59,860 bases of DNA, from assembly GCA_902787305.1 (NCBI GenBank), contig CADAFS010000009.1, forward strand, positions 1-59,860, in the 5' to 3' direction. This document shows positions 7,481-14,920 of this stretch, one piece after another. Below the pieces are notes generated by a model, which worked only from the letters and a program-made list of their open reading frames with translations, was not told the DNA's origin and made no database searches. Numbering within the stretch: position 1 is the first letter of the stretch; every line of letters starts with the position of its first letter. Source of the DNA: an uncultured Pseudomonadota bacterium (GTDB taxonomy: Bacteria > Pseudomonadota > Alphaproteobacteria > Rs-D84). Made by a program: the position numbers and the translations under genes.

Positions 7481-8941
7481 TTGACAGACGAAGATATAAA
7501 TTATAACTATAAGCAATTGAAAAGACATCATGGTGAGGCTTTTGCCCGCGTTATGCGTGATGCAGGATTGTTAAATATACACAATATTGTACATATCTTG
7601 GAATTTGCCGGAAACAATCCAGACGATGCACAAAATTTAGTTAAATATATTCAAACAAGATATAATCGCAGCCCAAAAATAAAGGCATTAACGGAAAAAA
7701 CGCCTTTTGAATTATTGGATGAAGCCGGGTACGATGCGTTCTTGGTTGAAACATTGGAACAGCAAAATTCTATTAAAAAATATTTTCGCCCACACGAAGA
7801 ATTATGCACATTTGATGATCCATCGCGATATAAAACACATTATATGATTCATGCGGTCAAACGTGGTGCAGATAAAATTAAACCGTCCACCAAGCCACAA
7901 AGACAAGACGAATATGGAACATCGGTTATATCGATTCAAATATCAAAGGTTGATAATCATATATCCATAAAAAATCGGTATAACCACAGTGTCAGTTGTT
8001 GTGATGCAACTTTTTCGAATAACCCAGATAATATTATTCCTGGATTGACACATGCATTGAACAAATATTTTGGTAAAGACATTTGTGCAGCAGATATGCC
8101 CGAACATTTTATCGAAAGGCAGGGGCAGTTTATGTGGTATGAATACGAAATTGAAGGAAAACATTTTGGGCATGATTGTTACGCGACACACGAAGGAATT
8201 CACAGGATAAATAAAGACCACCAAATGTTGCTTGATTGTATGATATTAGATACTAAAACTGGCGAAATAACACGTTTATATAATTTTTTTGGGGACGAAC
8301 ATTTTAAATTTTTTGAAAGTTTTTTCAAAGGTAAAAAAATACAAGTTACAACAAATCCGCAAAATAAAACGCAACAACTTATATCTGTAGATAATAAACA
8401 TATTGCAACAGTGGCGGGCAATTATATCATCGAATTAACATTACCAGGACTTCATGATTTAGACGATGGAATCGGGTTTGAATGTATATTCTTTAAATTG
8501 CAAGAAATCAATTTGCCAGATATAGAAGAAATCCCGGGTGGATTTTTTTCAAAATGTCAATCATCGTCAACATTAAAAGTTGTTAATATTCCAAAGGCAC
8601 GAATTATTGACAATTCTTTTTTGTTTGATTGCGATATAACAACATTAAATGCGCCAATGGTTGAAGAAGTCGGTGTTCAAGTATTGTGGTACAATAATTC
8701 ATTAGAATATTTGTATATGCCAATGTTGCAACGCATAGGTGACGATAGAGAGGATAGCTATTTTCGTCAAATTTTGCATGCCAATAAAGTTTTGAAATCT
8801 GCATATGTTCCAAAATTGCAACTCACAATGCCCGAAGAATATGCCAGATTACAGGCTATTGTGGCACAAAACAATGTTCAAAATATAAAATGCGCGCAAC
8901 AAATGGCGATGAACAACGGCATATCCGTAGCATGTAAATAA
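7481..8941 (+). CDS. Leucine-rich-repeat (BspA-like) protein of unknown function, AT-rich
   Basis: About 486 aa from a TTG start chosen from promoter and ribosome-binding-site position; the ATG-initiated ORF begins at 7442. No signal peptide is evident. The N-terminal ~120 residues are helical, with repeated short motifs (HNIVHILEFAGNNPDDAQNL); the middle is unrecognised. Residues about 330-460 contain irregular ~22-residue repeats of the BspA/LRR_5 kind (LQEINLPDIEEIPGGFF, LKVVNIPKARIIDNSF, LEYLYMPMLQRIG). Base composition is visibly more AT-rich than its neighbours. It lies between copies of the tRNA-Pro 3'-end repeat, which suggests acquisition. BspA-type repeats often mediate protein-protein contact in host-associated microbes, but the role here is unknown. 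Confidence 0.75.
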   Translation: MTDEDINYNYKQLKRHHGEAFARVMRDAGLLNIHNIVHILEFAGNNPDDAQNLVKYIQTRYNRSPKIKALTEKTPFELLDEAGYDAFLVETLEQQNSIKKYFRPHEELCTFDDPSRYKTHYMIHAVKRGADKIKPSTKPQRQDEYGTSVISIQISKVDNHISIKNRYNHSVSCCDATFSNNPDNIIPGLTHALNKYFGKDICAADMPEHFIERQGQFMWYEYEIEGKHFGHDCYATHEGIHRINKDHQMLLDCMILDTKTGEITRLYNFFGDEHFKFFESFFKGKKIQVTTNPQNKTQQLISVDNKHIATVAGNYIIELTLPGLHDLDDGIGFECIFFKLQEINLPDIEEIPGGFFSKCQSSSTLKVVNIPKARIIDNSFLFDCDITTLNAPMVEEVGVQVLWYNNSLEYLYMPMLQRIGDDREDSYFRQILHANKVLKSAYVPKLQLTMPEEYARLQAIVAQNNVQNIKCAQQMAMNNGISVACK

Positions 8942-9011
8942 TTTTCGAATTAAAATAATTTTGTATTAGTCGTGTTTTTTACACCCCTATAAAAGCAAGA
9001 AAATACTTGCC

Positions 9012-9085
9012 CGCCATAAATTAAAATCGCGCCGTCCCGCTTTCGCTTAGCTACAGCGAGGCAGGCCCCTCGGCGCGGTTTTTTC
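9012..9085 (+). repeat. Third, interrupted copy of the tRNA-Pro downstream unit
   Basis: CCGCCATAAATTAAAATCG followed by CGCCGTCCC ... CCCCTCGGCGCGGTTTTTT repeats the unit at 7251-7297, but its loop carries an extra ~28 bp (itself a small hairpin, GCTTTCGC...GCGAGGC). It acts as a plausible terminator for the leucine-rich-repeat gene and closes the region bounded by tRNA-Pro repeats. Confidence 0.7.
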
Positions 9086-9150
9086 CACATTCGCCAAAGG
9101 CTACGGTGGACAGGGTGGTGCGGATTGTTGTGTTTGCACTAATCACTCGC

Positions 9151-9178
9151 TTGCAAAATGAATTTTATCTGCAATAAT
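9151..9178 (+). promoter_or_regulatory. Predicted promoter of mltG
   Basis: TTGCAA, 16 bases, AATAAT. The mltG ATG is only 10 bases beyond the -10 box and has no ribosome-binding site, so the mRNA may be leaderless or nearly so. Confidence 0.45.
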
Positions 9179-9188
9179 TCCCAACGTT

Positions 9189-10208
9189 ATGCGCAGGCGT
9201 AAAAAGAAAATCTTTACACGTTATATTTCTGGAATCGCGGGGCTGTTGTTTGCCGTGATTTTCTATGGTCTTTGTATTCGGTCGCCGATTCGCGAATCGG
9301 TTAATTTTAATATCAATTCAGGGGACACAGTTTCGTCGGTTGCGCGACGGTTGGATAAAGATAAAATTGTGTTTTCTGATATGGCATTCAAATTTGCGAT
9401 TCGTATGCGTGGTGGCCGCGTGCAAAAGGGCGAATATGAAATTCCCGCCGGGGCATCCGCGTGGCGAATCGCCGGAATGTTTTCGCGTGGAAAAATCGCA
9501 ACCGTGAAAATTGTTATTCCCGAAGGTCTTACCATTTTGCAAATCAAAGATTTATTGCGTGGGTACAGCGCGCTTTCGGGTGATGTTGATTGCCGTGATT
9601 GGCGCGCGGTGTGCGATGTTGCGGACGGTGATGTTTTTCCGGATACATATTATGTTGCACGTGGAACATCGCGTTTGGCGGTGTTGGATTTGGCGCGCAA
9701 AAAAATGGACGAGGTAAAAAATAAATGGTTGCGGACGCGGCGGAATCCGCCGGCACCACTTACGGGGTGGAACGATGTTGTGACACTTGCGTCGATTGTG
9801 CAACGCGAAACACCGCGAACGGGAGAGATGAAAATTGTGGCGAGTGTTTATTTGAATCGCCTGCGGCGCGGTATGCGGTTGCAAGCCGATCCGACGGTGA
9901 TTTATGCGATAACCGATGGATATGGTGATATGCGGGGCGAACCGTTGTTGCGTGGGCATTTAAAGGTGGACAGTCCGTATAACACATATCGCAATAATGG
10001 TTTGCCGCCGTCACCAATTGCAAATGTTGGTTCGCATGCGATTCGCGCGGTGTTGGAACCTGCGGATACCAAGTACCTGTATTTCGTGGCGGACGGTCGT
10101 GGTGGACATAAATTTTCAACCGATTATGAAACGCATTTGAAAAATCATGCTGACTGGCGCGAGATAAAAAAATCAAAGAATCCCGAATTGAATTTTGACA
10201 ATGATTAA
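9189..10208 (+). CDS. mltG: Endolytic murein transglycosylase MltG (YceG-like)
   Basis: 339 aa. Cleaves nascent peptidoglycan glycan strands within the chain and so sets strand length; anchored in the inner membrane with a periplasmic catalytic domain. A single N-terminal membrane helix (about residues 12-30) follows a very basic start (MRRRKKK). A LysM-like region (about 38-100) is followed by the YceG domain with GDVFPDTYYV (147-156), ASIVQRET (201-208, catalytic Glu probably E207) and LQADPTVIYA (231-240). Length is typical. In many alphaproteobacteria mltG follows acpP-fabF; here it is about 49 kb away from them. No ribosome-binding site is visible before the ATG. Confidence 0.93.
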   Translation: MRRRKKKIFTRYISGIAGLLFAVIFYGLCIRSPIRESVNFNINSGDTVSSVARRLDKDKIVFSDMAFKFAIRMRGGRVQKGEYEIPAGASAWRIAGMFSRGKIATVKIVIPEGLTILQIKDLLRGYSALSGDVDCRDWRAVCDVADGDVFPDTYYVARGTSRLAVLDLARKKMDEVKNKWLRTRRNPPAPLTGWNDVVTLASIVQRETPRTGEMKIVASVYLNRLRRGMRLQADPTVIYAITDGYGDMRGEPLLRGHLKVDSPYNTYRNNGLPPSPIANVGSHAIRAVLEPADTKYLYFVADGRGGHKFSTDYETHLKNHADWREIKKSKNPELNFDND

Positions 10209-10411
10209 ATCGTGTTTGCGAATCGCCACATTAAAAAAAATTCATGTATGTGAAAAAAAGTTTTGAATTTGTGCGCGTTTGCGCGTGGAATTAAAAATAC
10301 AAATCTAAATCGGCGGGCATTGTATCATATTTTTATGCGTTTATCAAAAATCTTTTTTCTTGAAAAAAATCTTATCCGTGGGAAAATATGCTTAGCTAGG
10401 AGCAGGGAAAG

Positions 10412-10482
10412 TTCTAGTTTCCAATTAACAAATAAAGGAAAGGAAAAAAAATGAAAAAAATTGCTTTGACTTCTTTATTGAC
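10412..10482 (+). promoter_or_regulatory. Duplicated 5' leader of outer-membrane gene 1
   Basis: These 71 bases (39 of leader plus the first 32 of the coding region) are identical to 11371-11441 upstream of the next gene. The leader contains CTAGTTTCC and the ribosome-binding site AAAGGAAAGGAAAAAAA. Just upstream, TTGAAA (about 10358) and AAAATA form a likely promoter. Perfect identity, while the mature proteins have diverged strongly, suggests selection on the leader or gene conversion. Confidence 0.7.
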
Positions 10483-11239
10483 TATTGCGATGGCGTCCGC
10501 CGCGCATGCAAGTGTGAATGTTATGGATGGAAATCCGCTGTATATGCCACGTGCGGGACATTTTTACAGTGAAACATCACTTGGTTCCAATTCCAAAACA
10601 ACGGAAAGTTGGGCGTTGGGTGAAAGTTTCGGTTATGGTATTACCGATAGATTCGCAATTGGTTTAACAACCGCGTTGGCCGAACACGATTCTTTTGATT
10701 TGTTCGGATGGGATGGTTTGTCGTTGGGTGCAGCATATCGTGTTTTGAAAAACGGTCATTGGGTTGCTGATTTGGTCGGATCATATAATGTTGATGGTTG
10801 GCTGTATGCGTATGATGAAAATGCCGATGATGGTTACTTTATGGAAAAAGAATTGTTGAACTATACATGGAAAGCCGGTATCCGTGGTGGCTATACGGTT
10901 GCGCGCTTTACCGTTGCGGGTCATGTGATGTTCAGTTATGAAAACAGTGAATCATTTAATTGGAACGAAGATGGCGCACATCGTCTTGCGTTCGGGTTGG
11001 ATGGTCAATATGTAATCAATCGCGATTGGAATTTGGTTGCGGGTATCGAATATTCTGGTCAGATTGATGACGGTGTGAAAAATACCGGTCGTTTGATTGG
11101 TGATTTTGGTATAAATTATAACATAAGTTCGTCATCGTATGTTGGCGCGTATGTTGCCGGCGAAATGTTGCATAAAACCGGTGATTGGAAATGGAATGAA
11201 GGCATGGGATTTGGTGTTAAATTCGGTGTCGATTTCTAA
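10451..11239 (+). CDS. Small outer-membrane beta-barrel protein, tandem copy 1
   Basis: 262 aa with a signal peptide (MKKIALTSLLTIAMASAAHA, cleavage after A20). The mature protein alternates polar and aromatic residues in short amphipathic strands and ends in GVKFGVDF, a C-terminal Phe as recognised by the BAM machinery. The mature start NVMDGNPLYMPRAGHFYSET is conserved in the next gene. No porin or Opa family is assigned with certainty. Paralogous to 11410-12207, with an identical leader and signal-peptide DNA. An outer-membrane structural or uptake role is inferred from barrel features alone. Confidence 0.82.
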   Translation: MKKIALTSLLTIAMASAAHASVNVMDGNPLYMPRAGHFYSETSLGSNSKTTESWALGESFGYGITDRFAIGLTTALAEHDSFDLFGWDGLSLGAAYRVLKNGHWVADLVGSYNVDGWLYAYDENADDGYFMEKELLNYTWKAGIRGGYTVARFTVAGHVMFSYENSESFNWNEDGAHRLAFGLDGQYVINRDWNLVAGIEYSGQIDDGVKNTGRLIGDFGINYNISSSSYVGAYVAGEMLHKTGDWKWNEGMGFGVKFGVDF

Positions 11240-11253
11240 GGGTTTGATAGGTG

Positions 11254-11290
11254 ATGTGCCCCGTATGATTTTGTATGGGGCACATTTGCT
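11254..11290 (+). terminator. Hairpin after outer-membrane gene 1
   Basis: ATGTGCCCC and GGGGCACAT pair around a 14-base loop. The T-run is short, so termination may be partial. Confidence 0.5.
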
Positions 11291-11315
11291 TTCTATGAAT
11301 AAAATCATTTTTTAC

Positions 11316-11345
11316 TTGAAAGTATGATGGTTTTTAGGATAAAAT
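11316..11345 (+). promoter_or_regulatory. Predicted promoter of outer-membrane gene 2
   Basis: TTGAAA, 18 bases, TAAAAT, leading into the duplicated leader at 11371-11441. Confidence 0.55.
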
Positions 11346-11409
11346 GCATACAACTAGGATGGGAATGAATTTCTAGTTTCCAATTAACAAATAAAGGAAA
11401 GGAAAAAAA

Positions 11410-12207
11410 ATGAAAAAAATTGCTTTGACTTCTTTATTGACGGTTGTTGCGGCTTCTGCGGCACACGCGAGTATCAATGTTATCGATGGTAATCCATTGT
11501 ATATGCCGATGAAAGGGCACTTTTACAGTGAAACATCGTTGGAATCGAAAACAGATATGACCACGGCGGTTGAATTGGGTGAAGAATTTGGATACGGTAT
11601 TACTGATCGCTTGGCGGTAAGTGTTTCAACATCGGTTGCGGAAAATGATTGGTTTGAAGGTAATAGTTGGAATGAAATGGGAATTGATGCCACATATCGT
11701 CTGATTGGCGATGGCGCATGGAAGTTGGATGTTATGGGTGGTTTTGCTTTGAGTCCAATGTGGGGTGATCATAGTTCGTTCTTGGATAAAGATGATACAA
11801 AATATATGTGGGGTGCCGGCGTTCGTGGTGGTTATGTGAACAATGACTGGACAATTGCCGCACACGCAAACTTTATTTATCAAAATACCGAAGCATTTAA
11901 TTGGGGTAAAGAAGATGTGGACGGTTTGTGGAAAAATCATATGTTGAATTTGGGTGTTGCAGGTCATTGGACAATGAGTGATACCTGGAGTGCACTTGTG
12001 ACTGCGGATTATTTCAAATCGTTGGATCGTTACAATGATGCAGAATCGCATGGTTCTTGGGCGATTACCGCGGGTTTGAACTATAACATTGATACAACCA
12101 AGTATGTCGGTGTTTATGTCAGCAAAGATGTTGACCATAGAGCTGCTGGTTCATGGGTTGTTGAAGATGGTTTTGGTTTCGGTGCTAAATTCGGTATCGA
12201 TTTCTAA
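11410..12207 (+). CDS. Small outer-membrane beta-barrel protein, tandem copy 2
   Basis: 265 aa; signal peptide MKKIALTSLLTVVAASAAHA, then NVIDGNPLYMPMKGHFYSET as in copy 1, and a closing strand GFGFGAKFGIDF with terminal Phe. Strand order and glycine/aromatic pattern match copy 1 along the whole length, but loops differ strongly (SFLDKDDTKY versus FMEKELLNY), as expected for surface-exposed regions. It has its own promoter and a strong terminator (12222-12254), so the pair are independent units that arose by duplication. Function is unknown beyond being a probable integral outer-membrane protein. Confidence 0.82.
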   Translation: MKKIALTSLLTVVAASAAHASINVIDGNPLYMPMKGHFYSETSLESKTDMTTAVELGEEFGYGITDRLAVSVSTSVAENDWFEGNSWNEMGIDATYRLIGDGAWKLDVMGGFALSPMWGDHSSFLDKDDTKYMWGAGVRGGYVNNDWTIAAHANFIYQNTEAFNWGKEDVDGLWKNHMLNLGVAGHWTMSDTWSALVTADYFKSLDRYNDAESHGSWAITAGLNYNIDTTKYVGVYVSKDVDHRAAGSWVVEDGFGFGAKFGIDF

Positions 12208-12221
12208 TCGTTTGAATAAAC

Positions 12222-12254
12222 AAAAAACGCCGTCCGTTTGGACGGTGTTTTTTT
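12222..12254 (+). terminator. Rho-independent terminator
   Basis: AAAAAACGCCGTCC-gttt-GGACGGTGTTTTTTT directly after outer-membrane gene 2. Confidence 0.9.
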
Positions 12255-12444
12255 AGTGTAAGTGGCTAGTGTAAGTGGTTAGTATTGTTTGGAATTTGTT
12301 CGTGATTGTGAATTTATTCCAGAAAGCAAAGTTCCCCTCTAGAGAGGGGTGCCGGGTATCGGGCCCCGCAAAATTTGAAAAATTTTGTGGGTGATGTCCA
12401 CCCGGCGGGGGGTGGTTCACTAACCACTACCCACTAACACTTAC
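12254..12444. mobile_element. ~190-bp noncoding element with AGTG-tract terminal inverted repeats
   Basis: The left end (TAGTGTAAGTGGCTAGTG...) and the right end (TTCACTAACCACTACCCACT...) are inverted copies of the same AGTG-rich tract. Between them lie nested palindromes (CCCCTCTAGAGAGGGG; CCGCAAAATTTGAAAAATTTTGTGGG; CCACCCGGCGGGGGGTGG) and no ORF. The same inverted tract flanks the four-helix-bundle gene at 53251-53675, making this look like a non-autonomous relative of that cassette. Confidence 0.6.
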
Positions 12445-12537
12445 ATTGTAAAAAATCATTGACATGGCGGATGGTTGTGCAACAATACGCTTGAACGAAT
12501 CGGGGGCCGGAGAGATTTAACAAACAAAGGAAAGAAA

Positions 12538-12933
12538 ATGCAAAAAATTTTGTCTTTTATGATTGTGGCCGGTGTGATTACGGGTTGTTCATACTATGAT
12601 TATTATCGTGGTGGCGTGCGCTATGTCCAACGCGGTGATAATTGTGTGTATTATTCGGAAGAATCTTCGGAAGAACAATTTTCAGAAAAGGTCGAAGAAT
12701 TCGATGACGAAAACCGTATCGTTTATAAAAATACCCGTTGCGAAGATTTGTTCGCACGTGATAATGCGGGTCGTATGGATCGTAACAAACGCCATGTCTT
12801 GGCGCCGGCGACGGTTGCAAACCGCAAGCCGAAACCCGTGGCGGTGGCAAAGCCGGTTGAAAAACCGTGCTGTGAATGCAAGGCGGAATTGGTTCCGGTT
12901 TCGGGTCAGTTTTTCGCGTTGACCGCAAAATAA
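12538..12933 (+). CDS. Putative small lipoprotein
   Basis: 131 aa from the ATG at 12538, preceded by AAAGGAAAGAAA. Residues 14-17 (ITGC) form a lipobox, so C17 would be lipidated. The mature part is acidic at first (SEESSEEQFSEKVEEFDDE), then basic and Pro/Lys/Val-rich (RKPKPVAVAKPVEKP), then CCEC and a final hydrophobic tail. An ORF extending upstream to 12475 has no signal for initiation there. No family recognised. A strong terminator follows at 12954-12983; the gene is monocistronic. Confidence 0.8.
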   Translation: MQKILSFMIVAGVITGCSYYDYYRGGVRYVQRGDNCVYYSEESSEEQFSEKVEEFDDENRIVYKNTRCEDLFARDNAGRMDRNKRHVLAPATVANRKPKPVAVAKPVEKPCCECKAELVPVSGQFFALTAK

Positions 12934-12953
12934 GTTTTGTTTGTTGTTGGTTG

Positions 12954-12983
12954 CACCGCCCACCCCGGGCGGTGTTTTTTTTT
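12954..12983 (+). terminator. Rho-independent terminator
   Basis: CACCGCCC-acccc-GGGCGGTG followed by nine T. Confidence 0.92.
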
Positions 12984-13059
12984 AGTGGTTATTCCGTCAC
13001 GACCGTGGCGCGGTCATGCCGCGACGGATGTTAGTGATTTGTGGTTGGCGGTTAGTGCC

Positions 13060-13150
13060 GTCATACCGCCGCAGGGCGGGATCTTTGCGAAGTTTTAGAG
13101 AATTCTTCCGCAACTTGTTTGATGAGATACCGCATCAAGTGCGGTATGAC
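13060..13150. mobile_element. 91-bp palindromic element with GTCATACCGC terminal inverted repeats
   Basis: GTCATACCGC at 13060-13069 and GCGGTATGAC at 13141-13150 are perfect 10-bp inverted ends; inside are GGCGGGATCTTTGCGAAG and GAGATACCGCATCAAG. Related ends occur at 46153-46303 and in the repeats flanking the GIY-YIG gene. MITE/REP-like. An AGTG-type tract lies just upstream (13030-13058). Confidence 0.7.
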
Positions 13151-13170
13151 AAAACTTTCCACTTTTTCAT

Positions 13171-13199
13171 TTGAAACTGGGTTAAATTTGTGATAAAAT
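13171..13199 (+). promoter_or_regulatory. Predicted promoter of the VirB2-like gene
   Basis: TTGAAA, 17 bases, TAAAAT, with an AGGAG ribosome-binding site 8 bases before the ATG at 13223. Confidence 0.65.
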
Positions 13200-13222
13200 T
13201 GTGGGAGAAAAGGAGATTTAGT

Positions 13223-13570
13223 ATGAAAAGTAAAATTTCAAAGTATTTTTTAATTGTGTCAACTTTTGTTATGGCGAATGTTCCGGCATTTGCGGCGGAT
13301 AATAGTGGGGCGTGTAAGCTGATTGAAAGTTTAAAACCGGTAATTCAAACATTACGAACACTTGCGTTTATTGGTGCGGCATTTGTTCTGATGGATTGGG
13401 CGTGGGGTTTTATTAAAAGTGGAAAAGTTGAAATGAAAGATATTGAAACAAAGGGAATCGGTATGTTTGTTGGGTTCTTCTTGTTGTTTGGTGTTGGTCT
13501 TATTTTGCAATTTGTTGGTTCCAATGCAGGGCAGGAGTATTTCGGTTGTGTCACGGGTGCATTGAAATAA
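13223..13570 (+). CDS. VirB2/TrbC-like pilin, orphan
   Basis: 115 aa. Signal peptide to about residue 24 (ending VPAFA), then a short polar segment, a first membrane helix (about 41-60, LRTLAFIGAAFVLMDWAWGF), a polar loop (KSGKVEMKDIETKG) and a second helix (about 75-95). This is the topology of VirB2/TrbC major subunits of type IV secretion and conjugative pili. Two cysteines, one soon after cleavage and one near the C-terminus (FGCVTGALK), could pair. No other virB/trb gene is in the window and the gene has its own promoter and terminator, so the secretion apparatus, if any, is encoded elsewhere. Assignment rests on topology and motif spacing. Confidence 0.75.
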   Translation: MKSKISKYFLIVSTFVMANVPAFAADNSGACKLIESLKPVIQTLRTLAFIGAAFVLMDWAWGFIKSGKVEMKDIETKGIGMFVGFFLLFGVGLILQFVGSNAGQEYFGCVTGALK

Positions 13571-13592
13571 AAACCAAACAGAAAAAAAATTT

Positions 13593-13619
13593 AACGGCGC
13601 GTTTGCGCCGTTTTTTTTA
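13593..13619. terminator. Bidirectional terminator between convergent genes
   Basis: AACGGCGC-gttt-GCGCCGTT with eight T on the + side and an A-tract upstream, so it can serve the VirB2-like gene and the convergent 301-aa gene. Confidence 0.85.
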
Positions 13620-14522
13620 TCTTACTTTTTCATGAATGTATTTATTTATAAATGTTTGTTCGCGTTTTTCACGGTCGGCAATAACATTTTTTACTGGCGT
13701 AACAGAAAGGTTTTGTTTCGTGGAATCGTGTGCATCGGCAAAGTGCTTGCGAATAGAGAGCATTTCATTTCGTGAGATTGTATAAAGGTTGTTATATGTT
13801 TTATTTTGTGAATTGTTGTATCGGTTAACTATGTTTTCCAAAGCATTTGCGTATAGTGGTAATAATTTGTGGTTCATATAATCGGTAATATGAGAATAAT
13901 TCTGTAAATTGTTATCAGAATTGTATTCTTTTGGAAATAACCAGGTATATAGCAATATGTAAAATTTTCCAAATTGATAGTTTTGATTTATAAGGGTGCC
14001 AAGTATGCCATCGAGTTGTTTTTTGTATGTTTTTACCCGTTCGCGGGCATTGATTCGGGATATTTCGTTGACGCGTGCGACGATTGCGTTTGATTCTTGG
14101 TTTGGATACATAAAGTATTCTTGGTGAAAGGTTGTGTCGCGGTGTTTCCCAATTTCTTTCATGATTGCCCATGCGGCATAGCGGGATATTTCCGCCGTCA
14201 TACTTTCGGCGGTAACTTTGATTATGTGTATGTGATTATCAATAAGTTCAAATTTTTGCATTGGTAACATATCCATCGGTGCATATTCACGTAAAATGCC
14301 TCCGATGGTGGAACTGCTCTGATAATCTTTTGTTTCTAAATTTTTTACGGTCCCAAGGACATCGGTTAACAACCAAACGTCAGTTCCGGTATTTGCGGTG
14401 GTTGTTTGATTTGGTATTTTCTTTGGCCACAAAGATGGGGTTATATATTCACGCGCAATCGATTTTGTTTGTTTTGTGGAATTTAGTGTGTCGAAAATAT
14501 TTTGATATGAATAATCTTGCAT
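13617..14522 (-). CDS. Large partner of a ribbon-helix-helix protein; possibly BRO/DinD-related
   Basis: 301 aa, largely helical and polar, with no signal peptide. The segment ISRYAAWAIMKEIG ... HQEYFMYP ... ISRINARERVK (about 113-163) resembles the conserved core of DinD/BRO-type proteins (RYACYLIA ... QTYFA ... LEARKKL), but the match is partial and I am not sure. It begins 6 bp after the RHH gene, with its AAGGGG ribosome-binding site overlapping the RHH stop, so the two are translationally coupled. An upstream RHH gene with operator palindromes suggests a self-regulated two-gene module (toxin-antitoxin-like or phage-derived). Alternatives are a phage anti-repressor relative or an unrelated protein. 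Confidence 0.6.
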   Translation of the reverse strand: MQDYSYQNIFDTLNSTKQTKSIAREYITPSLWPKKIPNQTTTANTGTDVWLLTDVLGTVKNLETKDYQSSSTIGGILREYAPMDMLPMQKFELIDNHIHIIKVTAESMTAEISRYAAWAIMKEIGKHRDTTFHQEYFMYPNQESNAIVARVNEISRINARERVKTYKKQLDGILGTLINQNYQFGKFYILLYTWLFPKEYNSDNNLQNYSHITDYMNHKLLPLYANALENIVNRYNNSQNKTYNNLYTISRNEMLSIRKHFADAHDSTKQNLSVTPVKNVIADREKREQTFINKYIHEKVR

Positions 14523-14528
14523 TTTCTT

Positions 14529-14756
14529 TTACCCCTTGTCTTCGTCCGTGTTCGCAATCGAAAACAGGACCGATGAAATAAGTGATTGATACGGAACATG
14601 ATGCGTGTCCGCAAGTTCTTTTAACTTGTCCAATATCGGACGTGGAATTCGCATATTTATAACCGCATCTGATTTATTAAAGGCGCGATATGCCGCATAT
14701 TCCCGGAGCAGGGATTCGATGTTCATCACAAAGAGTTGCTGCATCACATTTGGCAT
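14529..14756 (-). CDS. Ribbon-helix-helix (CopG/BrnA-like) DNA-binding protein
   Basis: 75 aa. Residues about 33-68 read INMRIPRPILDKLKELADTHHVPYQSLISSVL: a beta-strand with alternating residues, then two helices, the RHH fold with the PYQ-L-S pattern seen in BrnA/CopG antitoxins. The N-terminal ~30 residues precede the strand, longer than in most antitoxins. The start at 14756 is supported by AGGA upstream; internal Met codons at residues 5 and 11 are alternatives. Two palindromes in the promoter (14772-14788, 14814-14833) are probable autoregulatory operators. It heads the operon with the 301-aa gene. Confidence 0.78.
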   Translation of the reverse strand: MPNVMQQLFVMNIESLLREYAAYRAFNKSDAVINMRIPRPILDKLKELADTHHVPYQSLISSVLFSIANTDEDKG

Positions 14757-14771
14757 AAGATTTTATCCTAT

Positions 14772-14788
14772 ACAATATTCAATACTGT
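14772..14788. promoter_or_regulatory. Operator-like palindrome 1 of the RHH operon
   Basis: ACAATATTCAATACTGT: 8-bp arms with one mismatch, downstream of the -10 box and just before the RHH start. Confidence 0.5.
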
Positions 14789-14802
14789 TGTATCCACAAG
14801 GC

Positions 14803-14833
14803 ACTATACCAATGTATTTACAATTGTCAATAC
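14803..14833 (-). promoter_or_regulatory. Promoter with overlapping operator palindrome 2, RHH operon
   Basis: Minus-strand TTGACA (14830-14825), 16 bases, TATAGT (14808-14803). The -35 box is embedded in GTATTTACAATTGTCAATAC (14814-14833), a near-perfect palindrome centred on ACAATTGT. A repressor bound here would block the promoter. Confidence 0.6.
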
Positions 14834-14920
14834 AAATGTCTAGATCCTTGTGTTTACTGGGGTGTGGACGATTGTAGGGGCGTTTGTATCGTTGGCGAAA
14901 TTTGTATTTTGTGATCTAAT

